The position numbers and the translations under genes are program-made. 64,000 bases of DNA, taken from Blastobasis lacticolella (Eukaryota > Arthropoda > Insecta > Lepidoptera > Blastobasidae). The DNA is taken from positions 20,815,857-20,879,856 of the forward strand of contig LR990040.1 of assembly GCA_905147135.1 (NCBI GenBank), given 5' to 3'. This document shows positions 32,075 to 43,250 of this stretch, in pieces. Position 1 is the first letter of the stretch. The number at the start of each line of letters is the position of its first letter. Below the pieces are notes generated by a model. It saw nothing but the letters and a program-made list of their open reading frames with translations, was not told the origin of the DNA and made no database searches.

Positions 32075-32880
32075 CGCAGAACAATCTAGAATCTTATTAC
32101 TGTACACCCGTACATGGGCTTAGAGCTGTTTGTACAAACTTAGAAATATCGAAAGCCTCTAATCTAAACAAGGACCACCATAAAGACTGACGTAACCTTC
32201 TTAACCTGACCATTCGCCATTTCACAAACAAGTCGGTGCCACTGTAGCCGTATTTATTTCCGACACAACCCAGATGCAGTTTGACAGCTGCAAGAAAGAC
32301 CGAAAACAAACAAAAAGCCCGACTCACTCAAGACGCCAGATAAGTTCGCCGCAAACAGTTTAAAACTACTACTCACTTGTAAAACTTGTAAGCAAAACAA
32401 CCAAAGTTTATTTTGCCAACACCCGCCCCCTGCTTTCAGAGTTGCAGAGGCGAGCATCTCTAGTATGCACGAGTAATGCAATAAAACTGTTTTAAGTTAG
32501 CATTTTTTATTTGATTTTAAATACATAAATTTGAAATATGTATCTCTTAAACAGAGTAAAGTATTATACATACGTTCGTTATCCAATATGGACCGCCGTA
32601 ATTCTTGAAATAACAAGAAGCATCGGTAACCAAGCTCTAAAAGGGTAACGGAAACTGGGTTTGTATTGTACAGAAAATACAAAAACTTACCAATAAACAA
32701 GGCTAGAGTGGATAAGCTGTTCCTAGGGATGCATGCTCCATTTTCCGCTGCATCGTTGTTTACCACCAGTTGAGATGGCCGTCATATGCTTTGCTAGTTC
32801 TTATAAAGCACATACAAAATCTTGAGGAGAATTGCAGCTTTAAATAAAATATTAGAGTCGTTAACTGTCGTCTAATCTTG
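32075..32880. other. Non-coding stretch
   Basis: No convincing gene. A short tract at 32715-32775 (GCATGCTCCATTTTCCGCTG) recurs in similar form at 11398 and 47816, so it is part of a dispersed repeat. Confidence 0.4.
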
Positions 32881-32884
32881 TTAG

Positions 32885-33140
32885 GTTCTCCGGTTAATAG
32901 GATCATAAAGGTCAGATGGTAGTTGATTAACTGTAATTACCTACCTTATCTTTGTTTCAAACTAAACTCGTGTCCTTTACACATATTATTATATTAGACG
33001 GGGCTTGAAAAGTTACGTCTCGTGTGAGTCCCGTTTAATATAATAATATTACCTGATCTGCCGAATCCTGGATCATGGTCAAGGCGGATCCCGGGCCCTG
33101 GGGCGCGAGAGCACAACCGGTATATTCATGCCAAGAGAAG
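32885..33140 (+). mobile_element. tRNA-derived SINE body interrupted by a small palindromic insertion
   Basis: The SINE reads up to CTGTAATTACCT at about 32943 and resumes at ACCTGATCTGCCGAATCC near 33051. The roughly 105-bp insert ends with a hairpin (TATTATATTAGACGGG and CCCGTTTAATATAATA). ATTACCT appears on both sides, consistent with a target-site duplication. Confidence 0.65.
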
Positions 33141-34975
33141 CCGTCAAGAAACAAGGCAACACTTTTCTCAAAATCCAGCAACGCTCTTACCATAGTGTTC
33201 AGGGGCGAAGGTGATCACGTACCGTAGGCTAGTTGACCTCCCTCTGTTATTAAAAAAATCAAGTGAATCTGTAGCAGAACGGTGAGCCATTGGTTTACCG
33301 TGAAACGTCGTCCATTACAGCTTTGAGACGCTCTCAAAACCGCCTCGCTCGCTCAGCGCAAGCGTCTAGCGTATCTTTAGCGTAGCGTTCTTTTTAGGTA
33401 TTGCCTATTTTTACTATTAATATTGTCTAACTTACACCTATTTTTACATGGATCGATTGTTGTAGACAAACTCAATAAGTACACGTAAGACTCAGTTATA
33501 CCGCCCTGAATAGAAATGCGCAGGAACGCGCGTTTTGTTTATTCAATTCAGTATTTCCCTTCCCCGCCGCCCTACCCACGCAAATTTAAGGTCGAAACAG
33601 CCAGCTGACGACGCTTAACAAATACTTACACTAGAATCATGTTTCAAAGACCAATAGTTTTGCAGTTATTAAGGTAAGACGATATAGACCTTTTCGGTAC
33701 GATCCAGTTTTCTGACTTGGTACTCAGTGTGATTTTATAGACGTTTCACCTGAAAAAGAAAGAAAGTGTTAAAGAAACAGCTACGTAATCACAACATTCT
33801 ACAGCACCCTAATTAGCTTGCAGCAAAACAGTCCCAACGTGTGACGCAAAAGCATCCATCATGCACGGAGACAGGGCACAATTTGTCTTGCAGCCGCTCA
33901 CGTTATCGGTGGAGTGTGCAAGCTGCATTGCTTACTGCCATTAATTGCATGCTACCCTCCATTCATTATGTCATCTTGATCGCATAAACCTGAGGTCCGC
34001 TACGAGATTTAATTTAACAATTTGTACGCAACTGTGACCCTTCTACTTGTGTGGAATATGGCCGCGAAACTTGAACTTAGGTTTGTGGTTGAAAATAAGA
34101 GTAAAATGATCGTTATTTTTTTATGAACCATCAAATACCAAACCTTAACCAAATTGCGGCGTCGTAGAGATTTATTTTTTGTGGTAATGCATTTCATATT
34201 TTCACTATCGGGACTAAACCAAAGAATTTTTAATACCAGGATTAAACTGACTTCTCGCAGCTACCTTATTTACTTCACACTATAACAGTGTGAGGTTCTA
34301 AAGGAACTTTCTCATACACACACACTAAGGTTGTGGAATGAACTACCTGGAGAGGTTTTCTCTGTAGAGTACTGCATGGAGTTCTTGAAGAACGGTGTGA
34401 AAACTTTTTTTTACTGGTTCGGCAACGCGTGGGTGATGCTGTAACTGCTTACCATCAGGCAGGCCGTAAGCTTGTTTGCTACCTGACATAAAAAAAATTT
34501 TAAGCACTGGAGCTTAGCGGTAGTACCTAACTGAATCTACGGGTTTAATAGAGTCGATCAGTCGACATCAATATACATAACAGTTTTCACCGCGATGTAA
34601 ATATTAATTGTTCCAATTGCGAACGAATTCGTGTGTGATAAACAAAATAACTAGTTATCAATATGTCCGTCCGTGAATTAATTAAACAAAGACCTTTCAG
34701 CTTATTGGATTATAATTTACAGTGTAAGCACCCGTTTAGTTCGACAGGGGCGATCAAATTGTAAGAAGCTCCGAAACTCTTATTCAATTCAATTAAAAGT
34801 TCACAAAATTGCTACAACGACTCCTTGAGAGAGGCAACGCATTAATTATCCCGAGCTGGCGACTAAAACCGACACGGTCTTAACAAATATTGGGAACTCA
34901 GGGTCCAAACAAGACTGTAGTGGGATTACGTAGTCCCGACGCCATCGGAAAGTTTACGTATCGATATCGTATCTA
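33141..34975. other. Non-coding stretch with a LINE 3' fragment
   Basis: At about 34330-34490 a plus-strand LINE tail is visible (WNELPGEVF-like peptide, CATCAGGCAGGCCGTAAGC, terminal A-run). A related tail lies at 48190-48360. The rest shows no gene. Confidence 0.5.
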
Positions 34976-35132
34976 TACATAGTATAAAACAAAGTCGCTC
35001 CCCATCGTTTGTCTTTATGTACGCAAACGGATCGTAAAGCGGGTTTCAACTATAGCAAGATTTATAAGCAAGATAAAATGGGGTAGGGGTAAAGTAGGTG
35101 TACGCGAACGAAGTCACGCCGGGCCTACTAGT
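34976..35132 (+). mobile_element. MITE of the GCGACTTCG family
   Basis: From ACATAGTATAAAACAAAGTC to CGAACGAAGTCACGCCGGGC. A shortened copy. Confidence 0.65.
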
Positions 35133-37727
35133 AGTCGATATGTTTGCGATCGAAAAGTTGGTCCAAGGTATTGAGCATATTTAACCGACACATCTAATCG
35201 CTATTTCAGATGATATAACGTTTCCCTTCACCGACCATGATTAGCACGACAGCTGACAATACAGGTCAGTGATGACTAGCTGCGTTGGCCTGGCAGATCA
35301 GCGCTGATAGCTATGACCAAATTATCGAATAAATGATGTTATCTTCTGAACATACCCAGTGTCATTTTACGAATAGGTATTTGTCGTTTCGTTATCTTTA
35401 TATATTTCTCTGTCGTATGGAGCCATGGACAAACCACGGACTAACTTGTCGGTAAACATGTCGGCGATACGATAGCCAAACTTTCCGATCCCGAGTCGAT
35501 CACGAAACATGTGAGAGAATTACGTAATGGCGCTACTGCTTGCCTATCATGACTAGCTTTGTCACACGAGATATAACTTCGAGAAATGTCTCGCTTACTT
35601 CAATGCACATCGAAAGATATAGCTAGAGCTATCTCGCGCGCTCTCGCTCGCGACAAAGCCTTCGTCGTGCTTCGGTTGTCGATGAGGTTCGGAAAGTGCT
35701 TAATCAGCGACTTCGCGACAAAGTGATAACTTCAATGGAGACAGTGCAAATACGTGGCGGACTTGGAGCTTTTTCGCGGGAGTTACACTCTCTAAATTAA
35801 TTGGCCTGAGGCTATATATAGTCTGAAAGTGTCTGGAGATTTCAATCTTCTTAATTGTTAGTCAATGGTATTAGGCAGGATGAGGAACGTAACGGTGTCT
35901 CCAAATCTTGGGAACGCGCTGCGAATGCGCCGTTGCTACAACGGTTCGTGCTGCACGATCGATCGAATGGTAATTGGATCACAATCACAGCTCAATGACA
36001 GTTTGACACATATTTCGTATTTTGCTACATTTAAAACTGCCGTTGAGCTGCTTTTGCGACCCAATTCGATTTGCAATTCGATTACAATTCGACCCAAGTA
36101 AATTAGTGGGCTTGATGCTCAACACGTAAGTTGCGCGCGTGCACGTCTTCAATGGTGAAATGCACGCTTCATCTTCGGCCGTATCGGCTTACCAAAAGGT
36201 GAGATGACGGTCAAATGTCTGTCTAGTCTAATATAAAAAAGCAACGGCTCGCACGAATGTACAGGTGTTGGCAGTAAAGTATCGGACATGACATGGCCAG
36301 GTTTTAGTCTGGAACAAACACGCGTTACAATGCATGTAGTAAAAGCGTTGCCGCTGCATGAGCTGCATGTGAATGAATCCGAGAATATATATGCTGTCAC
36401 TAGTCACTTAGTTCTATGAGTCCCTACGCATTAGACATCCGAGTACTGCCACAAATTTCTATAATTCGCCAAGTTTAAGTTGTAGCATGAACTAATTTTG
36501 ATAGGTAGTTAATGTATTTCGAATTTAGGCAATGCGTCTTGTAAGTAGGAGGCGCCTTGGAACGCCAACTAAAATTTGACGGGCTTGATTCAGACAGGAT
36601 GCACTTCGAAACGCCTCACGGCTTTAAATTCCTCACCGCACAAACAGTCCAATCCAAGACTAGCCAATCCCACTAACTTTCCAATCCTTTCGCTCCTATC
36701 AGGCAAACCATCGGGTAGAACAAGCAATTCAGTTATCCCCTCGAGTTAAAAAGAGCGACCGCCGAGAAGTTCCTTGAACCGCAGATCAAAGTTTGCTCAC
36801 GAGACACGGAATCCGACGCCCGTGATAAGATTAAAATATTACGCCGCCGTCTCCGAAGAACTCGTCGTGATATCATTCCACTTAGTTACTGTGCCAGTTA
36901 TTTAGTACGCGGACAAAGTTCCGCAAACACCGCGGGTGTGGGGGAGGCGCTTTGTGAACGCGCGGAGACTTGTTCGAATCAATGCTCGTCGCGTTGGCTT
37001 GGAACTGCGACAGTTTTGAGTATGGGCACTCTGCGGCTATATCTTAGTTGATACTCGTATGAATGTATGAAACTAGTGGTCGGCCCGGAGTGACTTCGTT
37101 TGCGTGGCTTTCTACCGCTACCCTACCCCACCGTACATCTACCCTACCATCCCCAACTCCCTCTACTCTACTATACCCTACTCCTACACTTATTCCTACC
37201 CTATCCTACACTACACCATACCTACCCTATTTTTTCTTACATAGAAACCTTGTCCTATAAATAAATCCAACGAAAAAGAAGTAGTTCAATAGCTGAATTC
37301 GTTCTGAAATTATGCGCGAATTTCACCTATAGAAAGCTACATTATCAGCGAGTAACATAGGCTAGCGAGTAACTAAGTGTAGATATGATAAGATAATACG
37401 TATATAAAATGAGGCCATATTTGATGGTCTCCACCTTAAAATAGTAATCGATTTTGCCATAGTTGCGCTTGGCTTGCATTGGTGATCGCTGTATTGGAAT
37501 TATTTAACAGAAACGATGCTGCCTCGTTTCTGGTCTACAGTAGTATAAGCTGGTCTGCCTCTAACACTTTAATCGCCTTTACAATACCCGGCAATGGATG
37601 GAGTTGTGACGCGAAGTGATGTGAAAACACTAGACCGATTTTCAGTTTTGAAGTCTATTACTGACCATGCCTAGTTAGCGGCAATGTAGATACTATCACA
37701 ACGAGCGATGAAACTAATTTGGATATG
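35133..37727. other. Mostly unique non-coding DNA
   Basis: 35400-37050 is low in recognised repeats and fairly GC-rich, with a TATATATAG at 35812; it may contain regulatory sequence or a non-coding transcript, but nothing decisive is visible. 37077-37250 is a degraded MITE followed by a pyrimidine-rich CCCTAC tract. Confidence 0.4.
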
Positions 37728-38114
37728 TCGCAGCCGGGTGGTTAAATTAGCCGGTTAATTAAATGGCTAGCTTTTTAAGCAATTATTTAATTGAATATTT
37801 GCCAAATTCATGAACTTTGAAAGTTTCGTCTAACGAACCTTATTGCCCCGAGTTTACGGAGCTCCTCCATGCATTGTCACAACATTAACCTAACCCAATC
37901 GAATGAAAACCTAATGCAAACTATTGTTATTGTTTGAGATTATTGTGACTAAGTTAGCATTGTGACAATTTTTGGAGGAGCTCCGTAAACTCGGGTCAAT
38001 TTCTTTCTTTAAACATTACTTTAAAAATTCTTGAAATTGGCATATTTTCAATTAAATAATAGCATAAGAAGCTAGCCGTTTCATTAACTGGCTAATTTAA
38101 CCATCCGGCTGCGA
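37728..38114. mobile_element. Inverted-repeat element with a second inverted repeat nested inside
   Basis: Outer arms 37728-37771 and 38071-38114 (44 nt, TCGCAGCCGG start) match with about four differences. Inner arms 37847-37881 and 37961-37995 (35 nt, CCCGAGTTTACGGAGCTCCT start) are also complementary. A copy of the outer end appears at about 59533-59590. No transposase is encoded. Confidence 0.85.
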
Positions 38115-39513
38115 CAGATATAAAACGCAACGAGAGAACTGTACATAGAGTCGTAATGCGCACAGGGGACCGTGGACTACTGGAACTAGTCCCTGGACAA
38201 ACCCCGAAATCGCACGCAGTACATTGCTGTCCGCTCTTAATTAGCAGCAATCTAGCCACGGTCATAATGAGCGATGAAACTAATTTGGATGTGAAATGCA
38301 ATGACAGAGCCGGGCACACAGTTGTATGGCGCGCGGCGGGCCCGCGGCGCTCATCTAATGAGCATCCTGACTGTACAGACCGACGGGATAGTAGAAAAGA
38401 GTAGATGAGGAAACGCATTCTTGAAAATATTTTTAACCCCCATGCGAAAAGAAAAGTGTTATAAGTATGAAGTGTGTATCTGTCTGTGGTAACGTAAAAC
38501 AGAGATAGAGAAAGGGCTTAACAGAATATTCCGTTTACGTTTCTTCTACCTTACAGAAACGTTTACTATTAAATACTATTGTGTTTTTTCATGTGGAACA
38601 GTGGATTGGGCATTTGGGACCCTATTTGCTGCAAGAGCAACGTTTACAGGGATTTAATTAAGGCAACGCATTGATGATCATTTGGAAGACTTCGTATACC
38701 ACCCTAACTCGTCCACTTCCTAACTGGTCCATTTTTATAACTCGTAAACTTACAATTACACCCCTGGTGCTGCTGGTGTCCTAGGCGGCGGTGACCACTT
38801 TCCATCAGGTGTTCTATTGTTTTTTCTACTGATTAATTTAAAACACAAGGCATCTATTACCATATCTCCGCGTCTCCGTCATTACCGGCGGCGGTATTCT
38901 GCGGCCGCCAACTATTATTATATTCCGCCGAGCGCAGCCGCGGGCGCGCCGCCTTTCTACCGCCGTAGATCTGACTCCGGCGACCCCACAGGGCTCTGGA
39001 GCGGCAACTCTGCGGTCCACGACGCTCTACGTGGCTAAGTGAAGCGATATATGTTTTAGTAGACACCTGTCGTCCCGGCTTCAAACATATTTTCTCGGCT
39101 TTTCTTTACTATAATTTACGTATATTGTACATGTAAACTCTCGGGGCGAAAACCAAATCAAAATCCGATGCGTGGTTTAGCAGGAGTTAGCGGATATACA
39201 GACAGGCGCGGAAAGCGACTTTATTTTAGACTACGTAAGGATAAGGAAGAATTTTGTGGTAATTCACATCAATAACACATAACAGTCCATTACTGGACTT
39301 AAGTCTCCTTCACATTAGTGGAAGGCATACCCTCCATCATCATTCTTGGCAGGAAGGAGATCGCAGTGTTGAAAATTCTCCATTTTGATTAAATTATTAT
39401 CGATAATCAAATTTTAGATTGATCCAACCAATGGCTTATTTATAAAAACCCATAATATTCCCCTGATGGTAGGACTTTTGAATTTTACTAGATGTGTAGC
39501 ATACAAGATGCGC
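38115..39513. other. Non-coding stretch with repeat fragments
   Basis: 38268-38290 repeats GAGCGATGAAACTAATTTGG seen at 37702, so flanking DNA of the preceding element is duplicated. A LINE tail fragment is at 38760-38815 and a SINE fragment at 39290-39380. A GC-rich block at 38875-39010 has overlapping frames on both strands and no domain. Confidence 0.45.
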
Positions 39514-39866
39514 ATTTTTGCGAGAAGTTAAAACTTTTCGAAAATAGTATTTTGGCGCCCCCCATGGGACTGACGCCTAGTTAGATTTCGCCATGATTGA
39601 ATGACCACGAATTTCAGAACTACAAAGAACGTTGATCAGTCAGTAATGCACAGACCATAGACAGAGAGAACATAAAGGGTCGTCGAGCGTATTTTTGCGA
39701 GAAGTTAAAAATGTTGCGAGTAGTATTTTGGCGCCCACCATGGGACTGACGCTTAGTTAGATTTCTACATGGCATGAATGGCAATTATTACGAAATTCAG
39801 AAAAATCTTTGATGAACCAGCAGTGAACAGACCATAGACAAAGAGAATATAAAGAGTGGTCGACGT
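39514..39866. repeat. 177-bp diverged tandem duplication
   Basis: Units 39514-39690 and 39691-39866 both start ATTTTTGCGAGAAGTTAAAA and contain GGGACTGACGC and CAGACCATAGACA. They differ at many positions, so the duplication is older than the ones at 4981 and 28188. Confidence 0.85.
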
Positions 39867-41215
39867 TCGGAATCGGGTCGGTTATCGATATAGATGAGTC
39901 TTCTGTCGTTCGTTTCCAACCCAAACTACAAAGATTTCGACCCAACATACGAACGAGTATTACACAGAAAAAGGTACTTCATCGAATAAACGCGGCAAAG
40001 GCACGCCTTCCCCAAAGAAACACTCAACCTCGCGCCCCCATAAACGTTATTTACATACTCTATCACAAACACAAACAGAATTAATTAAAAGGTGTGCGGG
40101 ATTAATGAATTTCACGTGGTAATAGGTATTAGGGGAGCCGCACAGAGCGCTCGAATGCGTTCGCGTTCAGCGCGCGAGTGGTGTAGACAGAGATGCGCCG
40201 ATCCGATTTTAATCGAAGATCAATCGGAAGCATACGATTCTAAGGGGATCGATTCAATTATGTAATGAACATTGTCTTTTTAGAATACTACGAGATTAAA
40301 TTCAAAACACTTTAGTAAAATAGATCAATCGTTATCGATGCGATTTGCGAAAATATCAAAAGAAAGATTTTTTCATTCGCAGATTAATTCAACGGCGTAC
40401 GATCTGATTCAAATATTGAATTATGAAGTAGTAGAGTAAATGTTCATAATACTAATAATTTAATTATTGTCTCTACCGTCCCTACTAAAGGAAGAGAGAA
40501 CATTTGTATAGCTCTCTCGCTCTCTGTCATTTGGGCCAGCCACGCCAAACAAAGAGAGATGAGCAGAGCTATAATATTTTCAAGTACTTGACTCAAGCTT
40601 TTGTTCGAAGTGCTCCATACCTTCATAGCTTGAATCGAATCGATCGATTAATCGATCCAACGGCCTCTTCGATGCATCCCTAGACGAAGCTAGCGAATCG
40701 TGTGGATCCGACCTAATCTCGGCTTAGGAGAGATCACAGCAATCGTTACCGGCGCACTGATAACGTTTTCCATTTGCTCCGAGCGATGCGAAGGCTTATA
40801 ACTAGTTGATGGGGCGCGTGCGTCGGATTTCGATCATGGAAGGTGTATAGTATTTTTTGGTTTGTTGTCCGTGTCACATTTAAATCAGGTTAAATAACGG
40901 CTCCATGCAGTTGTAAAGGAAATCATTCATTTTGCACCAAAAAGTTGAAATTGCCGGCCAAAAATATTAGATAGAGTATTCAATTCCAAATATTTTTCAA
41001 AATGGCGCCAGACCTGTACGTGTACGCCCACCACCGCCACTACAGAACAGTACGGTTCTAAATATAGTGATTTTAATTGTCTATAACAACCGCATAATAG
41101 CGCGTACATATTTGATGTCACAGTAAAAAATTAGAGGATTTGTTTGCTCTATCGGAAAATAATAAGTACTGTTTTTCTAGCCGTCATCTTTAGATTTTTG
41201 GTCTAAAAGTGTATA
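39867..41215. other. Non-coding stretch
   Basis: Unique or anciently repetitive DNA with no supported gene. A GC-rich patch at 40130-40210 is the only compositional feature. Confidence 0.4.
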
Positions 41216-41255
41216 GTAAAGTAAAGTAAAGTAAAGTAAAGTAAAGTAAAGTAAA
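41216..41255. repeat. Microsatellite (GTAAA)8
   Basis: Eight perfect GTAAA units in a row. Confidence 0.97.
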
Positions 41256-43185
41256 TATTTATAGTTAAAAAACTGGTTAACAAATGCGTTAGCAGTTTAC
41301 CCATTTCGGGTGTACAATATTCAAATTATTATTACACAACACACAAAAACCAAACGACGAAATAAACTTATTAATAACCGAATTTACTTTAGTATTATCG
41401 TATCTATTTAAATAACTATAACAACAAAACTTCAAAAACAAAACTTCTTAATATTTAATAAAAATGCTATCGACATTGAAATATTCCTTAAGATCGTAAC
41501 AAGACTTTTTTAATAGCCACTTTTTTAAATTTGTTAAGATCAAGCTTTTTTAATTCATAGGGCAAATGATTATAGATCTTAATACCTGTGATATAAGTAC
41601 TTTTTGAAAATGTAGTGTTGTTAATTTGGGGTATCTGAAGATTGTGCTCGTATTTGCTTCGTATATTTTTTTACTGATGAATTTTTAATAAAATGGTGTT
41701 CATTAGACTTTATAAAAACGCAAACTTCTAAGATATATAAGCAGGCTATAGTGAGTATATTCTTTTCTATAAAAGTATTGCGGAGAGAATCTGTACTAAC
41801 CTTTTTGATGATACTTCTTAAACAATTCTTTTGCATTAAAAATAAAGATTTGATATTGACAGAATTGCCTCAAAAATATGTATGACACGTGAATAATGTC
41901 TTTACCCTGTAATTTGGGATGCTATGGTGAAAAAGACCTTAGTTTCTAATCAAAGATACAGAACCTTATAAAGATGATTGGTACTCTCAAATTTGTTGGT
42001 CTGACTTTTTTTTGGGATAGAGTTCGAAATATTTATTGTGAAAATTTCAAGCCTATCTATCGTTAAAATAACACAGTCCTGCAACAGACAGGCAAACAGC
42101 GAAACGTTAGTAATGGGATCACGTTCGCACCCTTTAGCTACGGAACCGTAAATACTAAAATTGGGAAACTTGTTGTGTACAACACAAGATACAAATGCAC
42201 AGAGTGACGAACAGCTGATACGACATTGAGGTCTTAAAGAAACGTGATGGTTTTTAAAGCCCAGAGACTTTTTTTATTGGACCAGCCAGGCATTTTAGTT
42301 ATTATTAATTGCCTTTTAAACATATTATTCTAGACGTTAAAATTTAATGTAAATGTATCCCATAAGATTTAATGAATAATTTATTTATTGATGATGGAGC
42401 ATGCCTGTGATGTAAAATATTATAAACTAGCGGACCCGGCGCGACTTCGTTCGCGTTCACCTATTTTATTCCTACCTAACGTTTTTCTTGTTTATAAACC
42501 TTCCTCTTGTTGACAGCCGCATTAAAATCCGTTGCGTAGTTTAAAAGACCTAAGCGTACATAGATACATAGGGACAGACGGCGGGAAGCGACTTTGTTTT
42601 ATACTATGTATAGATTTTGTTCAATAGGCATGTTAAAAAAACGATCTCCCTAGAATTGTGTAGATACCATTCTATAATATAGATTTTGTCAACAGAATGT
42701 GTAAAAACCTCATTCACTAAATTCGGTTTAGTAGTTTCAACTCTCCACTTAAAATACTGAACAGTAAATTAACTACAGGCTTTGTCATAGTCGAGTAAAA
42801 GAAAACCAATCCACAAGCAAGACGGAAGCTCTAACAGCCTTAGCACCACTTCATCTAATGTACTCAAGTCGTAAAAATCTAAGAGCTATCAAAAAGGCCG
42901 TGTGATATCCGTCGGAGTATAATACAACACCAACAATTTATTTTATTTATTATTGACGACCTGAGTGGTTCAGTTGGTATATATGCCCCGGGTTCGATAC
43001 CCGGTCGAGCAGAAATTGAAATGATGAATTTGAAATTCTATCACGGGTATGTATGCATATCAACTAAAAAGTATATAAGTAGTTCAACAGTTATATAACA
43101 CCCATAACACAAGCTTTACTTTAGGGCTAGATGGCGCTGCGTGAATTTGTACAAGCATATTTTTTTATTTCATCCCTTCCACGAA
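41256..43185. other. AT-rich non-coding stretch with one MITE and a tRNA-like SINE head
   Basis: The MITE lies at 42427-42612 (GGACCCGGCGCGACTTCGTTC to GCGACTTTGTTTTATACTATG). At 42960-43012 a tRNA-like head (GGTTCAGTTGGTATATATGC, GGGTTCGATACCC) belongs to a different SINE. No gene is supported. Confidence 0.5.
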
Positions 43186-43250
43186 TTTTTTTTTTTTTTT
43201 TATGTTATACGGCAGACAAACAGGCAAGCGGGCCACCTGATGGAAAGTGG

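Noticed and set aside
38817..39084. Overlapping 60-75-codon frames on both strands
   Set aside because: GC-rich composition makes all frames open; no conserved motif is present.
41216..41255. CRISPR-like array
   Set aside because: A simple pentanucleotide microsatellite without spacers; no CRISPR array exists in the window.
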